Notes: a model not told the origin generated them from the sequence alone. Positions 29,091 through 39,607 are shown, counted from the stretch's first letter. The stretch is 64,000 nucleotides of DNA from Edaphobacter sp. 4G125 (GCF_014274685.1 NZ_CP060393.1:3531501-3595500), one strand, 5' to 3'. Translations and numbers: made by a program.

Positions 29091-29204
29091 TTATCCCTGA
29101 CGCTGCTTGTGCTTGGCATTCTCGCAGATGACGCGAACGACACCGCGACGGTGAATCACCTTGCACTTGTCACAGATCTTCTTTACTGATGCACGAACCT
29201 TCAT
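29091..29204 (-). CDS. rpmJ: 50S ribosomal protein L36
   Basis: 37 residues ([20 protein letters not shown] then [17 protein letters not shown]). It has the zinc-ribbon cysteines CDKC and a later Cys-His pair (C+ form), with the normal family length. GGAGAAG precedes the ATG. Confidence 0.97.
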   Translation of the reverse strand: MKVRASVKKICDKCKVIHRRGVVRVICENAKHKQRQG

Positions 29205-29333
29205 TGCTTCTCCTAAACAACTTTTAGCTTAGCCCCTGGGTCTTAGACAGGAGCTAAAGCCGCAAGCATGATGCTTGTTTTCGATTGATTTCCAGCTAAA
29301 AGCTAATGCTAAAAGCTAGAAGCCGCGCTCGTT
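29205..29333 (-). other. infA-rpmJ spacer with TTTTAGC repeats
   Basis: 129 bases without a gene. GCTAAAAGC-like units occur near 29296-29316 and in inverse orientation near 29221-29229. A perfect CAAGCAT/ATGCTTG palindrome lies at 29263-29277. The function is unknown. Confidence 0.4.
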
Positions 29334-29552
29334 CTACTTGTAACGGTAGACGATGCGGCCACGATTGAGATCGTACGGGCTGAGCTCAATCGCAACACGG
29401 TCGCCGGGGAGGATACGGATGAAGTTCTTACGCATACGTCCGGAGACATGCGCCAGAGCCTGATGCTTATTCTCAAGCTCTACGCGAAACATTGCGTTCG
29501 GCAGGGTCTCAACAACCGTTGCCATTACCTCAATTGCATCTTCCTTCGACAA
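29334..29552 (-). CDS. infA: Translation initiation factor IF-1 (TTG start)
   Basis: 72 residues, the usual length. The TTG at 29552 has AAGGAGA 4 bases upstream, and the product begins (M)[20 protein letters not shown] as in other IF-1 proteins; there is no suitably placed ATG. The OB-fold ends [17 protein letters not shown]-1 sits in the ribosomal A site during initiation. Confidence 0.96.
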   Translation of the reverse strand: MSKEDAIEVMATVVETLPNAMFRVELENKHQALAHVSGRMRKNFIRILPGDRVAIELSPYDLNRGRIVYRYK

Positions 29553-29641
29553 ACGTTCTCCTTGGGAGAGTCCTATCTCTCCACCGAATCTATCCTGAGT
29601 GCCGGGGCCCACAGCATGGTTCTTCGAGTAAGAATCCATGG

Positions 29642-29661
29642 GTGTGCGACATATCGCACAC
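29642..29661. repeat. Palindrome GTGTGCGA / TCGCACAC upstream of infA
   Basis: Perfect 8-bp arms with a 4-base centre, about 90 bases before the infA start in the map-infA spacer. A second short hairpin (GCGGC-GAAA-GCCGC on the minus strand, 29708-29721) lies nearer the map stop. They may be mRNA structures or a binding site for an internal promoter. Confidence 0.45.
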
Positions 29662-29743
29662 AGCATCTTTTATGATACCCCAATTTCGACCATTTTTCCC
29701 AGGGTGAGCGGCTTTCGCCGCAAATTCCCGAGATTTAGCGCCG

Positions 29744-30493
29744 TTACCGGGTCAAAACCAAAGGACCATTCTCCGTCAGGGCCACAGTATGCTCAAAATG
29801 AGCGCTATAACTGCCGTCGACCGTTACCGCGGTCCAGCCATCGGGAAGCACCTTAACCTCTGGCTTACCAGCATTAATCATCGGCTCAATCGCGAGCACC
29901 ATCCCGGCCTTCAGGCGCGGCCCCTTGCCTCGGGGGCCGAAGTTCGGGACCTGGGGATCTTCGTGCATATTGCGCCCGATCCCATGACCAACAAAATCGC
30001 GGACGACCCCAAATCCCTCCGCCTCGCACATCTCCTGGACCGCCGCGGAGATATCAAAGAGTCTTCCACCAACTTGGCACTGCTCGATCGCAGCCTCCAG
30101 GGAAGCCTGGGTAACCTCAAGGAGCCTTGCAACGCGCGGCTCAGGCTCACCGACCGCATAGGTTACAGCAGCGTCCGAGTAATAACCATCGAGGATGACG
30201 CCGCAATCAATGGAAAGAACGTCGCCATTCTTGAGGACCCGCTTTCGATTCGGCATTCCATGAACCACCTCTTCGTTGATCGAGGTGCAGAGGGCCCATG
30301 GAAATCCGTGATAGCCCTTGAAGGCTGCCTTACCGCCCAGTTCGGCAATCTTTGCGACAGCAATCTCTTCGAGGTCCATCGTGGAAGCTCCCGCCTTGAC
30401 ATGGGGGGCCATCGCGTCGTGGACCTTGCGAAGGGCCTTGCCGGAGATCCGCATCTTCTCGATCTCCTGCGGGGTTTTGATCATGATCGCCAT
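29744..30493 (-). CDS. map: Type I methionine aminopeptidase
   Basis: 249 residues. It removes the N-terminal methionine of new proteins in the cytoplasm. The five metal ligands can be placed: Asp in LSIDCGVILDG and in YYSDAAVTYAVG, His in GHGIGRNMHEDP, Glu in LAIEPMI and the last Glu in AHFEHTVALTENG. It starts 6 bases after the adk stop. Confidence 0.97.
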   Translation of the reverse strand: MAIMIKTPQEIEKMRISGKALRKVHDAMAPHVKAGASTMDLEEIAVAKIAELGGKAAFKGYHGFPWALCTSINEEVVHGMPNRKRVLKNGDVLSIDCGVILDGYYSDAAVTYAVGEPEPRVARLLEVTQASLEAAIEQCQVGGRLFDISAAVQEMCEAEGFGVVRDFVGHGIGRNMHEDPQVPNFGPRGKGPRLKAGMVLAIEPMINAGKPEVKVLPDGWTAVTVDGSYSAHFEHTVALTENGPLVLTR

Positions 30494-30499
30494 AGGCGA

Positions 30500-31231
30500 T
30501 TATTCTCCTGCCTGACGAAGCTCTCGAAGCGCGGATTCGATTGCAGCCGTTACCTGCTCCACAGTGTGCGCTCCATCGACCTCACGGAAACGCCCCTGAT
30601 GGCTGTAGTGTTCGATCACGGGAGCCGTCAATGAGTTATACGCTTTCATTCGTTCCACAAAGGCCGCTTCAGTGTCGTCGGAACGATGTTGAAGCGAAGC
30701 ACCTTCGTTATCGCAAACGCCTTCCTTCTTCGGAGGCTTCGAATAGATGTTATAGATGGTCTTACAGACCGGGCATATGCGCCGTCCGGTGATCCGGCGA
30801 AGTAACTCCTGCTCATCGACCCGGATGTTGACCGCAACTAGAGGCAGCGCGACTGCGCCGACACTCTTCTCGAGCGAAATCAGGTGGGAATCCAGCCACT
30901 CAGCCTGTCCGAGAGTCCGGGGATAGCCATCGAGGATATAACCGCGCTGAACATCGGCCTGCGTGAGACGGGCGCCAACCATGTCGTTCACCATCTGGTC
31001 CGGAACAAGCTGCCCCTGGTCCATCAGGCCCTTGGCAGACTTGCCGAGATCCGTACCCCGGGCAATGTTATCGCGAAGAATGTCTCCGGTTGAGATCTGT
31101 GGAATCCCAAAGTCCGCCATCAAGCGCTGCGCCTGAGTTCCCTTGCCTACGCCGGGAGCTCCCAGAAGAAGAACCGGCCCGGGCAGAAAACCTTCTGCCG
31201 GGGCCTGAGTGTGTGCAGAGTCAGAAGCCAA
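30500..31231 (-). CDS. adk: Adenylate kinase (TTG start)
   Basis: 243 residues from TTG 31231, with AGGAG about 10 bases upstream; this is the start that fits the secY stop at 31245. The P-loop is GAPGVGKGTQAQRL, preceded by an extra 20-residue N-terminus. The LID has zinc-type residues (RICPVCKTIYN, later VCDNEG), as in many non-enteric bacteria. It interconverts ATP, ADP and AMP. Confidence 0.95.
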   Translation of the reverse strand: MASDSAHTQAPAEGFLPGPVLLLGAPGVGKGTQAQRLMADFGIPQISTGDILRDNIARGTDLGKSAKGLMDQGQLVPDQMVNDMVGARLTQADVQRGYILDGYPRTLGQAEWLDSHLISLEKSVGAVALPLVAVNIRVDEQELLRRITGRRICPVCKTIYNIYSKPPKKEGVCDNEGASLQHRSDDTEAAFVERMKAYNSLTAPVIEHYSHQGRFREVDGAHTVEQVTAAIESALRELRQAGE

Positions 31232-31244
31232 GGTTCCCAATCTC

Positions 31245-32657
31245 CTACCAGCTCTTGCGTCCGCGGATTCGGCCGCTCTTGGGAGTAAAGCCGTCGTAGT
31301 GACGCATGATAAGTTGCGATTCGATCTGCTGAACCGTGTCCATAGCAACACCAACCACAATCAGAAGACTGGTGCCACCAAAGTAAAAGGTCACACCAAG
31401 ACCATTCGTTACCCAGGTTGGCAACTTGTCGAAGATCGGTCCGACCAGCCAAAGGTGATTGAAGTGGATTCCGCTGATGATCATTTGAGGAATCATGACG
31501 ATGATGACCAGATAAATCGCGCCCACCAGAGTAATCCTGGTCAGCACGTCGTTGATGAAATCAGCAGTGCGCTTGCCGGGGCGAATTCCGGGGATAAAGC
31601 CGCCGTACTTCCGCATATTGTCTGCGATGTCATCGGGACGGAAGACAATGGAGATATAGAAGTAGGCGAAGAAGACGATCGCCACAATGAAGACAAGTTC
31701 GTAGAACGGCTCGCCCGGCGAGATGTACTGGAAGAGTGGTCCCAGAATCTTGGTGTCGCGCAACGGAGCGCTGCCAAAGAAACTCATTCCGGCAAAGAGG
31801 AGCGGCGCCGAAAGAATCGAGCTGGCGAAGATCACTGGCATAACGCCACCGGAGTTGACCCGGAGCGGAAGGTGTGTCGACTGCCCCCCCATCATACGGC
31901 GACCGACGATTCGCTTCGCATACTGCACCGGAATGCGACGTTCGGAACGCTCTACGAACACGATGAAGGCGACAACAGCGATCATGCCTGCGACGAGGAT
32001 CACAAGGGCAATTGGAGTGAATGCTCCCCAGGCGCTGGTCTGGAACTTATCGTAAAGTTCAGCAACTCCTTTGGGGACACCGACCACGATGCCGGCGAAG
32101 ATGAGCAACGACATTCCGTTGCCAATTCCGCGTTCGGTAATCTGCTCACCCAACCACATGATGAACGTTGTTCCGGCGGTTAGAGTCAGTACGCAAAGCG
32201 GGATAAACGCTGCGCGCGGGATCGTAACCATGGAAGACCCGGTCGTGGTATTCGTCAGAGTCAAGGCAATCGTAAAGGACTGCACTATTCCCAGAAGAAC
32301 CGTAACGTAACGGGTCCACTGGGTGATCTTGCGACGACCAAGCTCGCCTTCTTTCTGCAGCTTCGCCAGCGGCTCATAGATTACCGTGAGCAGCTGAAAG
32401 ATGATCGATGCCGTAATGTACGGCATGATGCCGAGAGCGAAGATGGTCAGCTTGCGCAGGTTGCCGCCGGAAAACAGGTCGACCAACCCAAGCGCCGAGC
32501 CAGAGTTCTGATTGAAGAACTCGGCCAGCATGGAGCCATTGATGCCGGGCGTGGGGATATGCGATCCAAGGCGATAGACCGCCAGCATGCCCAGCGTAAA
32601 CAGGACGCGCTTACGCAGGTCTGGAATACGGAAGATGTTTGCGAACTTGTCGAACAT
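31245..32657 (-). CDS. secY: Protein translocase subunit SecY
   Basis: 470 residues with about ten membrane helices. Conserved features include LGSHIPTPGIN near the N-terminus, LGIMPYITASIIFQLL, and GQSTHLPLRVNSGGVMPVIFA. It forms the protein-conducting channel of the cytoplasmic membrane with SecE and SecG. Its place between rplO and adk is the usual spc order. Confidence 0.98.
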   Translation of the reverse strand: MFDKFANIFRIPDLRKRVLFTLGMLAVYRLGSHIPTPGINGSMLAEFFNQNSGSALGLVDLFSGGNLRKLTIFALGIMPYITASIIFQLLTVIYEPLAKLQKEGELGRRKITQWTRYVTVLLGIVQSFTIALTLTNTTTGSSMVTIPRAAFIPLCVLTLTAGTTFIMWLGEQITERGIGNGMSLLIFAGIVVGVPKGVAELYDKFQTSAWGAFTPIALVILVAGMIAVVAFIVFVERSERRIPVQYAKRIVGRRMMGGQSTHLPLRVNSGGVMPVIFASSILSAPLLFAGMSFFGSAPLRDTKILGPLFQYISPGEPFYELVFIVAIVFFAYFYISIVFRPDDIADNMRKYGGFIPGIRPGKRTADFINDVLTRITLVGAIYLVIIVMIPQMIISGIHFNHLWLVGPIFDKLPTWVTNGLGVTFYFGGTSLLIVVGVAMDTVQQIESQLIMRHYDGFTPKSGRIRGRKSW

Positions 32658-32761
32658 CGGAGAGAGGAACCTCGAGGTGGTACAGACGATTCTTTGGAAA
32701 ACGGCAACGCGAGGGAAGCCCTCGCCTGCCTCGATTTTACATGCTCGCAGACTTCGCCGGA

Positions 32762-33223
32762 TTAGGCGATGAGAACAGCCTTGCCGCCAGCCTTCTCGAT
32801 CGCCTCCTGGGCGGTCTTCGAAAACTTGTGAGCGTGAATCGTAACAGCCGCCTTGATCTCTCCATTATTGAGGACTTTGATCAGGCCGTTCTTCTTACGG
32901 AGCAGGCCGAGCGCGACGATCTTCTCCAGCGTGAACTCCGTTTCGTTCGAAGCTGCATGAATCTCGGCAATACGATCGAGGCCAAGCACGGTGTACTCCG
33001 TACGGAAGATGTTGGTAAAACCGCGCTTCGGAAGACGACGGTGCAGCGGCATCTGGCCGCCTTCGAAACCACGCATCAGGCGCGACCCGGAACGCGACCC
33101 CTGGCCCTTGTGTCCACGGGTCGAAGTCTTACCCATGCCGGAACCCATACCGCGTCCGACACGCTTCTTATTACGATTGGCCTTTGCAGGGGCCTTCAGA
33201 TTAGAGAGATTACGAACTGACAT
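32762..33223 (-). CDS. rplO: 50S ribosomal protein L15
   Basis: 153 residues. The start NLSNLKAPAKANRNKKRVGR and the glycine-rich GRGMGSGMGKTSTRGHKGQG are characteristic. The C-terminal domain ends in VTIHAHKFSKTAQEAIEKAG. L15 is a late assembly protein of the 50S subunit. Confidence 0.97.
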   Translation of the reverse strand: MSVRNLSNLKAPAKANRNKKRVGRGMGSGMGKTSTRGHKGQGSRSGSRLMRGFEGGQMPLHRRLPKRGFTNIFRTEYTVLGLDRIAEIHAASNETEFTLEKIVALGLLRKKNGLIKVLNNGEIKAAVTIHAHKFSKTAQEAIEKAGGKAVLIA

Positions 33224-33312
33224 GATTTCCTCGCTATAACGCCGGGAGATTTATCCCGACTCGCTTTTTGGGACTGGATTAAACCAGTCGATTAAGAGTC
33301 GAAAGCTCCGCC

Positions 33313-33501
33313 CTACTCGACGATACGAACGAGATGGGGGATCTTGGCGACCATGCCGCGGATCGACGGCGAATCCTCACGCTCGACAATCTGGTTCAAC
33401 CGGGTAAAGCCCAGCCCTTTGACGACGAGCTTGTGCTTCTCCGGCGTAGCGATCTTCGAGCGGAAATACTGCAGCTTGATTTTGCCCTTGGTTTCAGCCA
33501 T
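33313..33501 (-). CDS. rpmD: 50S ribosomal protein L30
   Basis: 62 residues from ATG 33501 (MAETKGKIKLQYFRSKIATP). LVVKGLGFTRLNQIVEREDS and the end GMVAKIPHLVRIVE match the family. The frame continues upstream but not with L30-like sequence. Confidence 0.95.
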   Translation of the reverse strand: MAETKGKIKLQYFRSKIATPEKHKLVVKGLGFTRLNQIVEREDSPSIRGMVAKIPHLVRIVE

Positions 33502-33529
33502 GGCTAAAAAACTCCTCTTTAACTTTTGC

Positions 33530-34036
33530 TTACAGCTCTTCTTCTGCCTTGCCACGCAGTGTGGCGACCTCAGCCTTGTTACGAAGCTGGGCGAGAGCAT
33601 CGAAGGTAGCCTTGATAACGTTATGCGGATTCTTGGTTCCGATGGACTTCGTCAGCACATTCTGCACACCAGCCGAGGTCATGACCGCGCGAACCGTACC
33701 TCCAGCGATAACGCCGGTGCCTTCGGGGGCGGGCTTCAGCATCACATGACCTGCGCCGTAGTGGCCCAAAACCTGGTGCGGAATCGAAGTCTCAGTCAGG
33801 TTCACCTTGAAAAGATTCTTCTTGGCAGCTTCAATCCCCTTACGGATGGCCTGCGGAACCTCTTTGGCCTTCCCTGAACCGTAACCGACGACGCCCTCGG
33901 CAGGATCACCGATAACGACCAGCGCGGCGAAAGACATGTTCTTACCGCCCTTGACGACCTTGGTGACGCGGTTGATGCTGACAACCTGGTCCTTCAGGTT
34001 GAGCTTGTTCGCGTCGATCTTCTTCTTTGTTGCCAT
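33530..34036 (-). CDS. rpsE: 30S ribosomal protein S5
   Basis: 168 residues. The double-stranded-RNA-like N-terminal domain ([20 protein letters not shown]) and the C-terminal domain with [20 protein letters not shown] are both present. S5 helps keep decoding accurate. Confidence 0.97.
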   Translation of the reverse strand: MATKKKIDANKLNLKDQVVSINRVTKVVKGGKNMSFAALVVIGDPAEGVVGYGSGKAKEVPQAIRKGIEAAKKNLFKVNLTETSIPHQVLGHYGAGHVMLKPAPEGTGVIAGGTVRAVMTSAGVQNVLTKSIGTKNPHNVIKATFDALAQLRNKAEVATLRGKAEEEL

Positions 34037-34093
34037 AGTGTCCTATCCAGCTTTCTGGCCGCCCATGATGAGCGCCGTTCAAAAACTTAACTC

Positions 34094-34459
34094 CTAGAAC
34101 TCCAGTCCGGCTTCACGGGCTGCGTCAGCGAGAGCTTTGATGCGGCCGTGATAGAGATATCCGCCGCGATCGAAGACAACCTTCTTGATTCCCTTCTCCT
34201 GAGCACGTGTCGCAATCAACTTACCGACCTCGGTAGCAGCCGCGATGTTTCCGCCGGCCTTCTTTGCATCGCCCTTCTTTCCAAGCGTTGAGGCGGAGGC
34301 GATCGTAACACCAGCTGCATCATCAATCAGCTGCGTATAGATGTGATTCAGTGAACGGTAGACATTCAGACGCGGGCGTTCTGCCGTGCCGGAGAGCTTC
34401 TCACGGATGCGCGTATGAACTCGCTTACGGATAACGTCGCGCTTACGGGGTGTAATCAT
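34094..34459 (-). CDS. rplR: 50S ribosomal protein L18
   Basis: 121 residues from ATG 34459 ([20 protein letters not shown]). [20 protein letters not shown] and the end [20 protein letters not shown] match the family. L18 binds 5S rRNA with L5. Confidence 0.97.
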   Translation of the reverse strand: MITPRKRDVIRKRVHTRIREKLSGTAERPRLNVYRSLNHIYTQLIDDAAGVTIASASTLGKKGDAKKAGGNIAAATEVGKLIATRAQEKGIKKVVFDRGGYLYHGRIKALADAAREAGLEF

Positions 34460-34657
34460 AGCTTGCTTCCTTCCTAACAGCGTCGCCAGAGTACCGACGA
34501 CGTTCGGTTTCAACTTCTAATTGGAACAGGGACCAGAGGTGAATCTCAGAACTTCCTCAACCTTGCTGGGTCATTCCTTGATCCAGCCTCCGGTTCCTAA
34601 CTTATGGCTTATAGCGCCAGTCTTGACACAAAGCGCGGGGATCAATCTACGCCCCGA

Positions 34658-35197
34658 CTACTTAGCGCCCGTCTTGCCAACCTTCTTCTTCAGCTTCTCG
34701 CCGGTATAACGAACACCCTTGTTCTTGTACGGATCAGGCTTACGCAGGGCACGCATATCGGCAGCAACCTGGCCGACCTTCTGCCGGTCAATCCCGGAGA
34801 TGGTCAGGTGGGTCTGCTTCGGATCGATCGCGACCTCAACTCCGGTCGGCAGCGGAAACTCGATTGGGTGCGAATAACCGAGAGTAAAGACAACGGTATT
34901 CTTTCCCTTCATCTCGACACGGTATCCAATACCAACGATATCGAGTTCCTTCGTCCATCCAGCGGTCACTCCCTGAACGGCATTGAAGACCAGGGCGCGA
35001 GCAAGTCCGTGAAAAGCGGCCTGTTTATCATTCTGACGCTCTGCAACAATTGCGCCATCCTTCTGGACCAGCGTAATACCGGTTGGCAGAAGAGCAGTGA
35101 CCTTCCCCTTCGGACCTTCCACCAGAACAGTGTTGCCATTCACGGTGTACTTAACACCTGCGGGCAACGGAATCGGCTTCTTGCCAATACGAGACAT
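34658..35197 (-). CDS. rplF: 50S ribosomal protein L6
   Basis: 179 residues, the normal length. [16 protein letters not shown] starts the protein, and the RNA-binding C-terminal region includes [17 protein letters not shown]6 lies near the factor-binding site of the 50S subunit. Confidence 0.98.
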   Translation of the reverse strand: MSRIGKKPIPLPAGVKYTVNGNTVLVEGPKGKVTALLPTGITLVQKDGAIVAERQNDKQAAFHGLARALVFNAVQGVTAGWTKELDIVGIGYRVEMKGKNTVVFTLGYSHPIEFPLPTGVEVAIDPKQTHLTISGIDRQKVGQVAADMRALRKPDPYKNKGVRYTGEKLKKKVGKTGAK

Positions 35198-35334
35198 AGT
35201 TCAAATCCTTTGTGGCTTGCGAGTCCCGAAGCAGGCTTGTGTCCTCTTCGTTCCACTGCAGCCCAGGCTCAAAAGCCTGTCTTACTCTATCCCTGCCAAA
35301 GAAGACGCGGAGCGCCCGCCTGAGGCAGATCAAC

Positions 35335-35733
35335 TTACCAGACCTCGCAGAGAACCTCTCCGCCTACATTTTCACGACGAGCCTGACGCCCCGTCATCAC
35401 ACCTTTGGGAGTTGTCAGAATCGAGATCCCCAAGCCACCCTGGACCCGGCGAATCTCATCGCGTCCGACATACACGCGGCAGCCGGGACGAGAAACGCGC
35501 TGCAGGTCGCGGATCGCGGCCTCATTGTTCGTACCGTATTTCAAATACACACGAAGGACCTTCTGGCCGTTCTCTTCGGTCGCCTTGAAGTTGGCAATGT
35601 ACCCCTCATCCTTGAGGATGCGGGCGATCTCCGCCTTCAACTTGGAAGCAGGAACATCCAGCTTCTGGTGACGTGCCCGGATGGAGTTGCGGATGCGGGT
35701 CAGAAAATCTGCTACTGGATCGGTGAGGTTCAT
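35335..35733 (-). CDS. rpsH: 30S ribosomal protein S8
   Basis: 132 residues. NLTDPVADFLTRIRNSIRAR at the N-terminus and GLGISILTTPKGVMTGRQAR at the C-terminus are conserved. S8 binds helix 21 of 16S rRNA and in E. coli represses the spc operon; no such target was located here. Confidence 0.98.
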   Translation of the reverse strand: MNLTDPVADFLTRIRNSIRARHQKLDVPASKLKAEIARILKDEGYIANFKATEENGQKVLRVYLKYGTNNEAAIRDLQRVSRPGCRVYVGRDEIRRVQGGLGISILTTPKGVMTGRQARRENVGGEVLCEVW

Positions 35734-35919
35734 TCATTCTCCTTCATCTCCCGTTCGCTCGGCGCACGAAGACTGGCGAGAACCAGCGGAGATGTCTTGT
35801 TGCCTGTTGTTTACACTTCAGACGTCTGCATCCTAAGCTTGTTGGCTTGAATGAGGTCTCTGAAGCGGGCATGTGGGAAAAAATCACCCACACTCAGAAT
35901 CGAAATCTATTCTACCAGT

Positions 35920-36105
35920 TTACCAGCTCGACTTCACGACGCCTGGAATCTCTCCCTTGAGAGCAAGCGAACGGAAGCAGAGACGGCAGACGCCAAACTT
36001 GCGAAGATAGGCGCGAGGACGACCGCAGAGCTGGCAGCGGTTGTGCTGGCGGGACTTGAACTTCGGCTTCTTTGCGTCTTTGACGCGCTTTGCTGTAGTT
36101 GCCAT
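35920..36105 (-). CDS. rpsN: 30S ribosomal protein S14, zinc-binding type Z
   Basis: 61 residues. The short form with two CxxC pairs ([20 protein letters not shown]) binds zinc, unlike the 101-residue form of E. coli. It ends in [13 protein letters not shown]. Confidence 0.97.
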   Translation of the reverse strand: MATTAKRVKDAKKPKFKSRQHNRCQLCGRPRAYLRKFGVCRLCFRSLALKGEIPGVVKSSW

Positions 36106-36151
36106 AACTTATCTCTTTCCTCAAACTTGTTCGTCAACCGCGTTCCCGCGA

Positions 36152-36700
36152 CTAAGCACCCTGACGGAAGGGCATACCGAACGCCCGGAGAAGTGCGCGG
36201 GCGCCATTATCATCCTGGGCCGTCGTCACGATGGTGACGTTCATACCCTTGATCTTATCCACCTTCGCGTAATCAATTTCAGCGAAGATGAGCTGGTCAC
36301 GAAGACCCAGCGTATAGTTGCCGCGGCCATCGAAGCTCTTCGAAGAGACTCCGCGGAAGTCGCGGACACGTGGAAGAGCAATCGAAATCAGACGATCAAG
36401 AAATTCATACATGGCATCGCCACGCAACGTAACCATCGCTCCAATCGGCATTCCCTCACGCACCTTGAAGGCCGCGATGGACTTCTTCGCCTTGGTGGTC
36501 ACAGGCTTCTGGCCCGTGATCGAAGCCAGGTCGGCAACCAGAGGATCCATGATCTTGACGTTCTGGGTTGCTTCACCCAGTCCCATATTAACGACGATCT
36601 TCTCCAGCTTCGGGATCGCCATCACGTTCTCAATGTTGAGTTCCTTGGCCAGGGACTGTTTGATCTCTTTTTCGTATTTCTCTTTAAATCGTGCCGCCAT
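36152..36700 (-). CDS. rplE: 50S ribosomal protein L5
   Basis: 182 residues from ATG 36700 ([15 protein letters not shown]); a GTG at 36721 would add seven residues. [37 protein letters not shown] and the C-terminal [19 protein letters not shown] are typical. L5 contacts 5S rRNA and P-site tRNA. Confidence 0.97.
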   Translation of the reverse strand: MAARFKEKYEKEIKQSLAKELNIENVMAIPKLEKIVVNMGLGEATQNVKIMDPLVADLASITGQKPVTTKAKKSIAAFKVREGMPIGAMVTLRGDAMYEFLDRLISIALPRVRDFRGVSSKSFDGRGNYTLGLRDQLIFAEIDYAKVDKIKGMNVTIVTTAQDDNGARALLRAFGMPFRQGA

Positions 36701-36810
36701 TGCTTTCTTCGCTTTCTCCACGGTTCCGGATTGGCTTTTGCCGTATACCGATTCGTGGGGTGAACCTTTTGAAATCCAAACAACTAAAACTAAAACTTTC
36801 TGCTTTTTCT

Positions 36811-37140
36811 TTACTTCTTCTTCTCAGGGATCGCGTTTCCGCTCACCTTCGAGACACGGACCTTCTTATCCCCTTCAACACGGGAGGCAACGCGGGTCTT
36901 ATTGCCTTCACCATCAACCAGCATCACATTCGAGATGTGAATCGGGGCTTCCTGCTCAGCGATACCTCCCTGGATGTTCCGCTGGGGGTTCGGCTTCAGG
37001 TGCTTCTTGATCATTCCCACATGCTCTACCAGGACACGCTGCTTGTCGGCGATCACGCGAAGCACACGACCACGCTTGCCCTTGTCTTTTCCTGCAATCA
37101 CTTCAACCGTGTCGTTGCGCTTGATCTTGATGCCTGCCAT
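36811..37140 (-). CDS. rplX: 50S ribosomal protein L24
   Basis: 109 residues. The KOW motif is near the N-terminus ([18 protein letters not shown]). Conserved later stretches are [12 protein letters not shown] and [13 protein letters not shown]24 nucleates 50S assembly. Confidence 0.97.
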   Translation of the reverse strand: MAGIKIKRNDTVEVIAGKDKGKRGRVLRVIADKQRVLVEHVGMIKKHLKPNPQRNIQGGIAEQEAPIHISNVMLVDGEGNKTRVASRVEGDKKVRVSKVSGNAIPEKKK

Positions 37141-37213
37141 AAATTACCTCTCCTGCCTCGGCGATCTATCGGAGCCGGAATCCGTTTGATGTCGTCACCT
37201 ACGGCGACGAAAA

Positions 37214-37585
37214 CTAGATGACCTCAGGCGCGAGCGAGACAATCTTGAGAAACTTCTTCTCGCGAAGCTCGCGGGCCACGGGTCCGAAGACGCGGGTGCC
37301 AACAGGCTCCATCGCATCGTTGATCACAACAGCGGCGTTCTGATCAAAGCGGATATAGGTTCCGTCCTTGCGGCGGCTCTCCTTACGGGTGCGCACGATC
37401 ACGGCCTTAACCACTTTGCCCTTCTTCACGGTTCCATCCGGCGAAGCCTCTTTGACAGCTGCCGTGACGACGTCGCCCAGTCCGGCGATCTTCCCGAGAC
37501 CGCCACCGAGGGGCAGGATCACCTGCAGCTTGCGCGCGCCTGAGTTGTCGGCCACGTCAAGAATTGTTCTCATCTGTACTGACAT
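37214..37585 (-). CDS. rplN: 50S ribosomal protein L14
   Basis: 123 residues, normal length. [20 protein letters not shown] and [20 protein letters not shown] are highly conserved. L14 forms part of an intersubunit bridge. Confidence 0.98.
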   Translation of the reverse strand: MSVQMRTILDVADNSGARKLQVILPLGGGLGKIAGLGDVVTAAVKEASPDGTVKKGKVVKAVIVRTRKESRRKDGTYIRFDQNAAVVINDAMEPVGTRVFGPVARELREKKFLKIVSLAPEVI

Positions 37586-37668
37586 CGTTCGTCTCCTGGT
37601 GGTACGGCCTGGGATCTATCGCCCGGGCTTTCAATCTGAACTTCTGCCGCGATCTTCCGCAGCCAAGA

Positions 37669-38007
37669 CTACTTGCTTTCGCTTGCAGGAACCTTCTCTT
37701 CGTCGGACAACTGAGCCAGCGAGCTGCGACGGACGATCTCCTCAAGTGACCAGCGCTTCAGCTTCGACAGAGGACGAACCTCACGAATGCGAACCACATC
37801 GCCAACGCGCGCCGAGTTCTGCTCGTCGTGAGCGTAGAACTTCTTGTTCGACTTCATGACGCGCTTGTACTTGGGATGCGCCTTGCGCATCTCGATCTCG
37901 ACGACGATCGTCTTCTGCATCTTGGTCGAGACAACCTGGCCAACCTTCTCATTACGACGGGAGGCGGTTTGCTCAGCAGCTTCGGTCTTGTTCTTGGTCT
38001 CTGCCAT
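37669..38007 (-). CDS. rpsQ: 30S ribosomal protein S17
   Basis: 112 residues, against about 84 in E. coli. The OB-fold core runs from [18 protein letters not shown] to [15 protein letters not shown]. It is flanked by an N-terminal polar extension (about 20 residues) and a C-terminal tail rich in Ser, Glu and Leu. It starts 3 bases after the rpmC stop. Confidence 0.96.
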   Translation of the reverse strand: MAETKNKTEAAEQTASRRNEKVGQVVSTKMQKTIVVEIEMRKAHPKYKRVMKSNKKFYAHDEQNSARVGDVVRIREVRPLSKLKRWSLEEIVRRSSLAQLSDEEKVPASESK

Positions 38008-38010
38008 GGC

Positions 38011-38271
38011 TTAATCCTTCTTCACTTTCTTGCGAGTGCTCTTCTTGGGAGCTCCGGCGACAGCTACGGGTTGAGCACGCACGCCGAGCTCACGCTCACG
38101 AGCAACAGTTTTGATGCGGGCAATATCCAGCTTCAGGGTCCGCAGCTTCTTGAGGCCCTCGGTGTTTCCGAGGCTCTTCTGGAAGCGGATACGGAATAGC
38201 TGCTCGGCAGCTTTGACCTGCTCGCTCTTGAGCTCTTCATCACTAAGGTTACGAATCTTTTCGAGTTCCAT
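38011..38271 (-). CDS. rpmC: 50S ribosomal protein L29
   Basis: 86 residues. The helical core (LEKIRNLSDEELKSEQVKAA and FQKSLGNTEGLKKLRTLKLD) is followed by a basic tail ending STRKKVKKD that is longer than in E. coli (63 residues). L29 sits at the peptide exit and is near the SRP and trigger-factor site. Confidence 0.95.
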   Translation of the reverse strand: MELEKIRNLSDEELKSEQVKAAEQLFRIRFQKSLGNTEGLKKLRTLKLDIARIKTVARERELGVRAQPVAVAGAPKKSTRKKVKKD

Positions 38272-38291
38272 GTGTCTCTTCCTTCAAACTC

Positions 38292-38726
38292 TTACTTGGC
38301 TGCAACAGCGCTCACAACATCGTGGCGCTGAACAAAACTTGTCTTGAGCGGAAGCTTGTGGGCAGCCAGACGCATCGCTTCCTTCGCCATCTCCGGATTA
38401 ACACCTTCCATCTCGAACAGGATCTTTCCAGGGCGAACAACAGCAACCCAGTGATCCGGAGCTCCCTTACCCTTACCCATACGGGTTTCGGCCGGCTTCT
38501 TGGTGATCGGCTTGTCCGGGAATAGCCGCAGCCAAACCTTACCGCCACGCTTGATAAAGCGCGTCATTGCGATACGGCTCGCCTCAATCTGGCGGTCCGT
38601 AATGTAACCGCACTCCATGACCTTCAGACCATAATCGCCGAATGAGAGATCGGAGCCGCGCCACGCCTTGCCGGTCATACGGCCGCGCTGCTGCTTGCGA
38701 TACTTCACCTTCTTAGGCATCAACAT
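38292..38726 (-). CDS. rplP: 50S ribosomal protein L16
   Basis: 144 residues from ATG 38726 (TAGGGG 7 bases upstream); the ATG at 38720 gives the more usual [34 protein letters not shown] [20 protein letters not shown] is conserved. L16 helps place the acceptor end of A-site tRNA. Confidence 0.97.
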   Translation of the reverse strand: MLMPKKVKYRKQQRGRMTGKAWRGSDLSFGDYGLKVMECGYITDRQIEASRIAMTRFIKRGGKVWLRLFPDKPITKKPAETRMGKGKGAPDHWVAVVRPGKILFEMEGVNPEMAKEAMRLAAHKLPLKTSFVQRHDVVSAVAAK

Positions 38727-38841
38727 AACGAAACCCCTACCTGTTAGCTGCTGGCCTGAGTCGACAAACCAGATTCAGCTCGAATCAAACTTCTTCTTTA
38801 CAGTCCAGATGAAAGCTTAACGCTGCCATCCAGAACCTGAC

Positions 38842-39516
38842 TTACGATACGAAAACACCCGCAGTCGTTCCCTGATCGCGACGCTTTTTCTGCTCGTAGA
38901 TATCGCCACGATAGATCCAGGTCTTGACACCGATCACACCATAGGTCGTCTTCGCTTCAGCAAAGCCGTAATCAATATCCGCACGCAGTGTGTGCAGCGG
39001 AAGACGGCCCTGGAGATACCACTCCGAACGGGCGATCTCGTTACCATTCAAACGACCAGAGACGCGAACCTTAATGCCCTTGCAGCCAAAACGCAGCGCG
39101 GAATCAACCGACTTTCGCATCGCACGGCGGAAGCTGACGCGCTTCTCAAGCTGCAGAGCGATATTCTCGGCCACCAGCTGCGCATCGAGCTCAGGCTTGT
39201 TCACTTCGAGGATGTCGACAAACACCTCGCGGTTGGTCCGCTTCTGGATGTCGGCCTTGAGCTTGTCGATCTCGGCTCCCTTACGGCCGATGATGATGCC
39301 GGGACGCGCCGTACGAATAATCAGGCGCAGCTTGTTGCCGGGGCGCTCCACCTCGACCGAGCTGACGCCAGCGGCCTTGAGCTTGTCGCGCAGCTCGGCC
39401 TTCAGCTTGACGTCCTCGACCAGCAGCTTGTCATAGCCGCGCTCAACGAACCAGCGCGACTTCCACGGCTTATTTACGCCGAGGCGAAACCCATACGGAT
39501 GGACCTTCTGTCCCAT
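38842..39516 (-). CDS. rpsC: 30S ribosomal protein S3
   Basis: 224 residues. The start [14 protein letters not shown], the KH motif [20 protein letters not shown] and the C-terminal [20 protein letters not shown] are conserved. S3 lies at the mRNA entry of the 30S subunit. Confidence 0.98.
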   Translation of the reverse strand: MGQKVHPYGFRLGVNKPWKSRWFVERGYDKLLVEDVKLKAELRDKLKAAGVSSVEVERPGNKLRLIIRTARPGIIIGRKGAEIDKLKADIQKRTNREVFVDILEVNKPELDAQLVAENIALQLEKRVSFRRAMRKSVDSALRFGCKGIKVRVSGRLNGNEIARSEWYLQGRLPLHTLRADIDYGFAEAKTTYGVIGVKTWIYRGDIYEQKKRRDQGTTAGVFVS

Positions 39517-39607
39517 AGCTTCCCTTTACTCTGCGCTCCTGACCGGTTGAGCCGGCGAGCGGTAATGCAAAACCTCTATTTTAGCCTAAACAGACCCTGA
39601 ATTCCGC

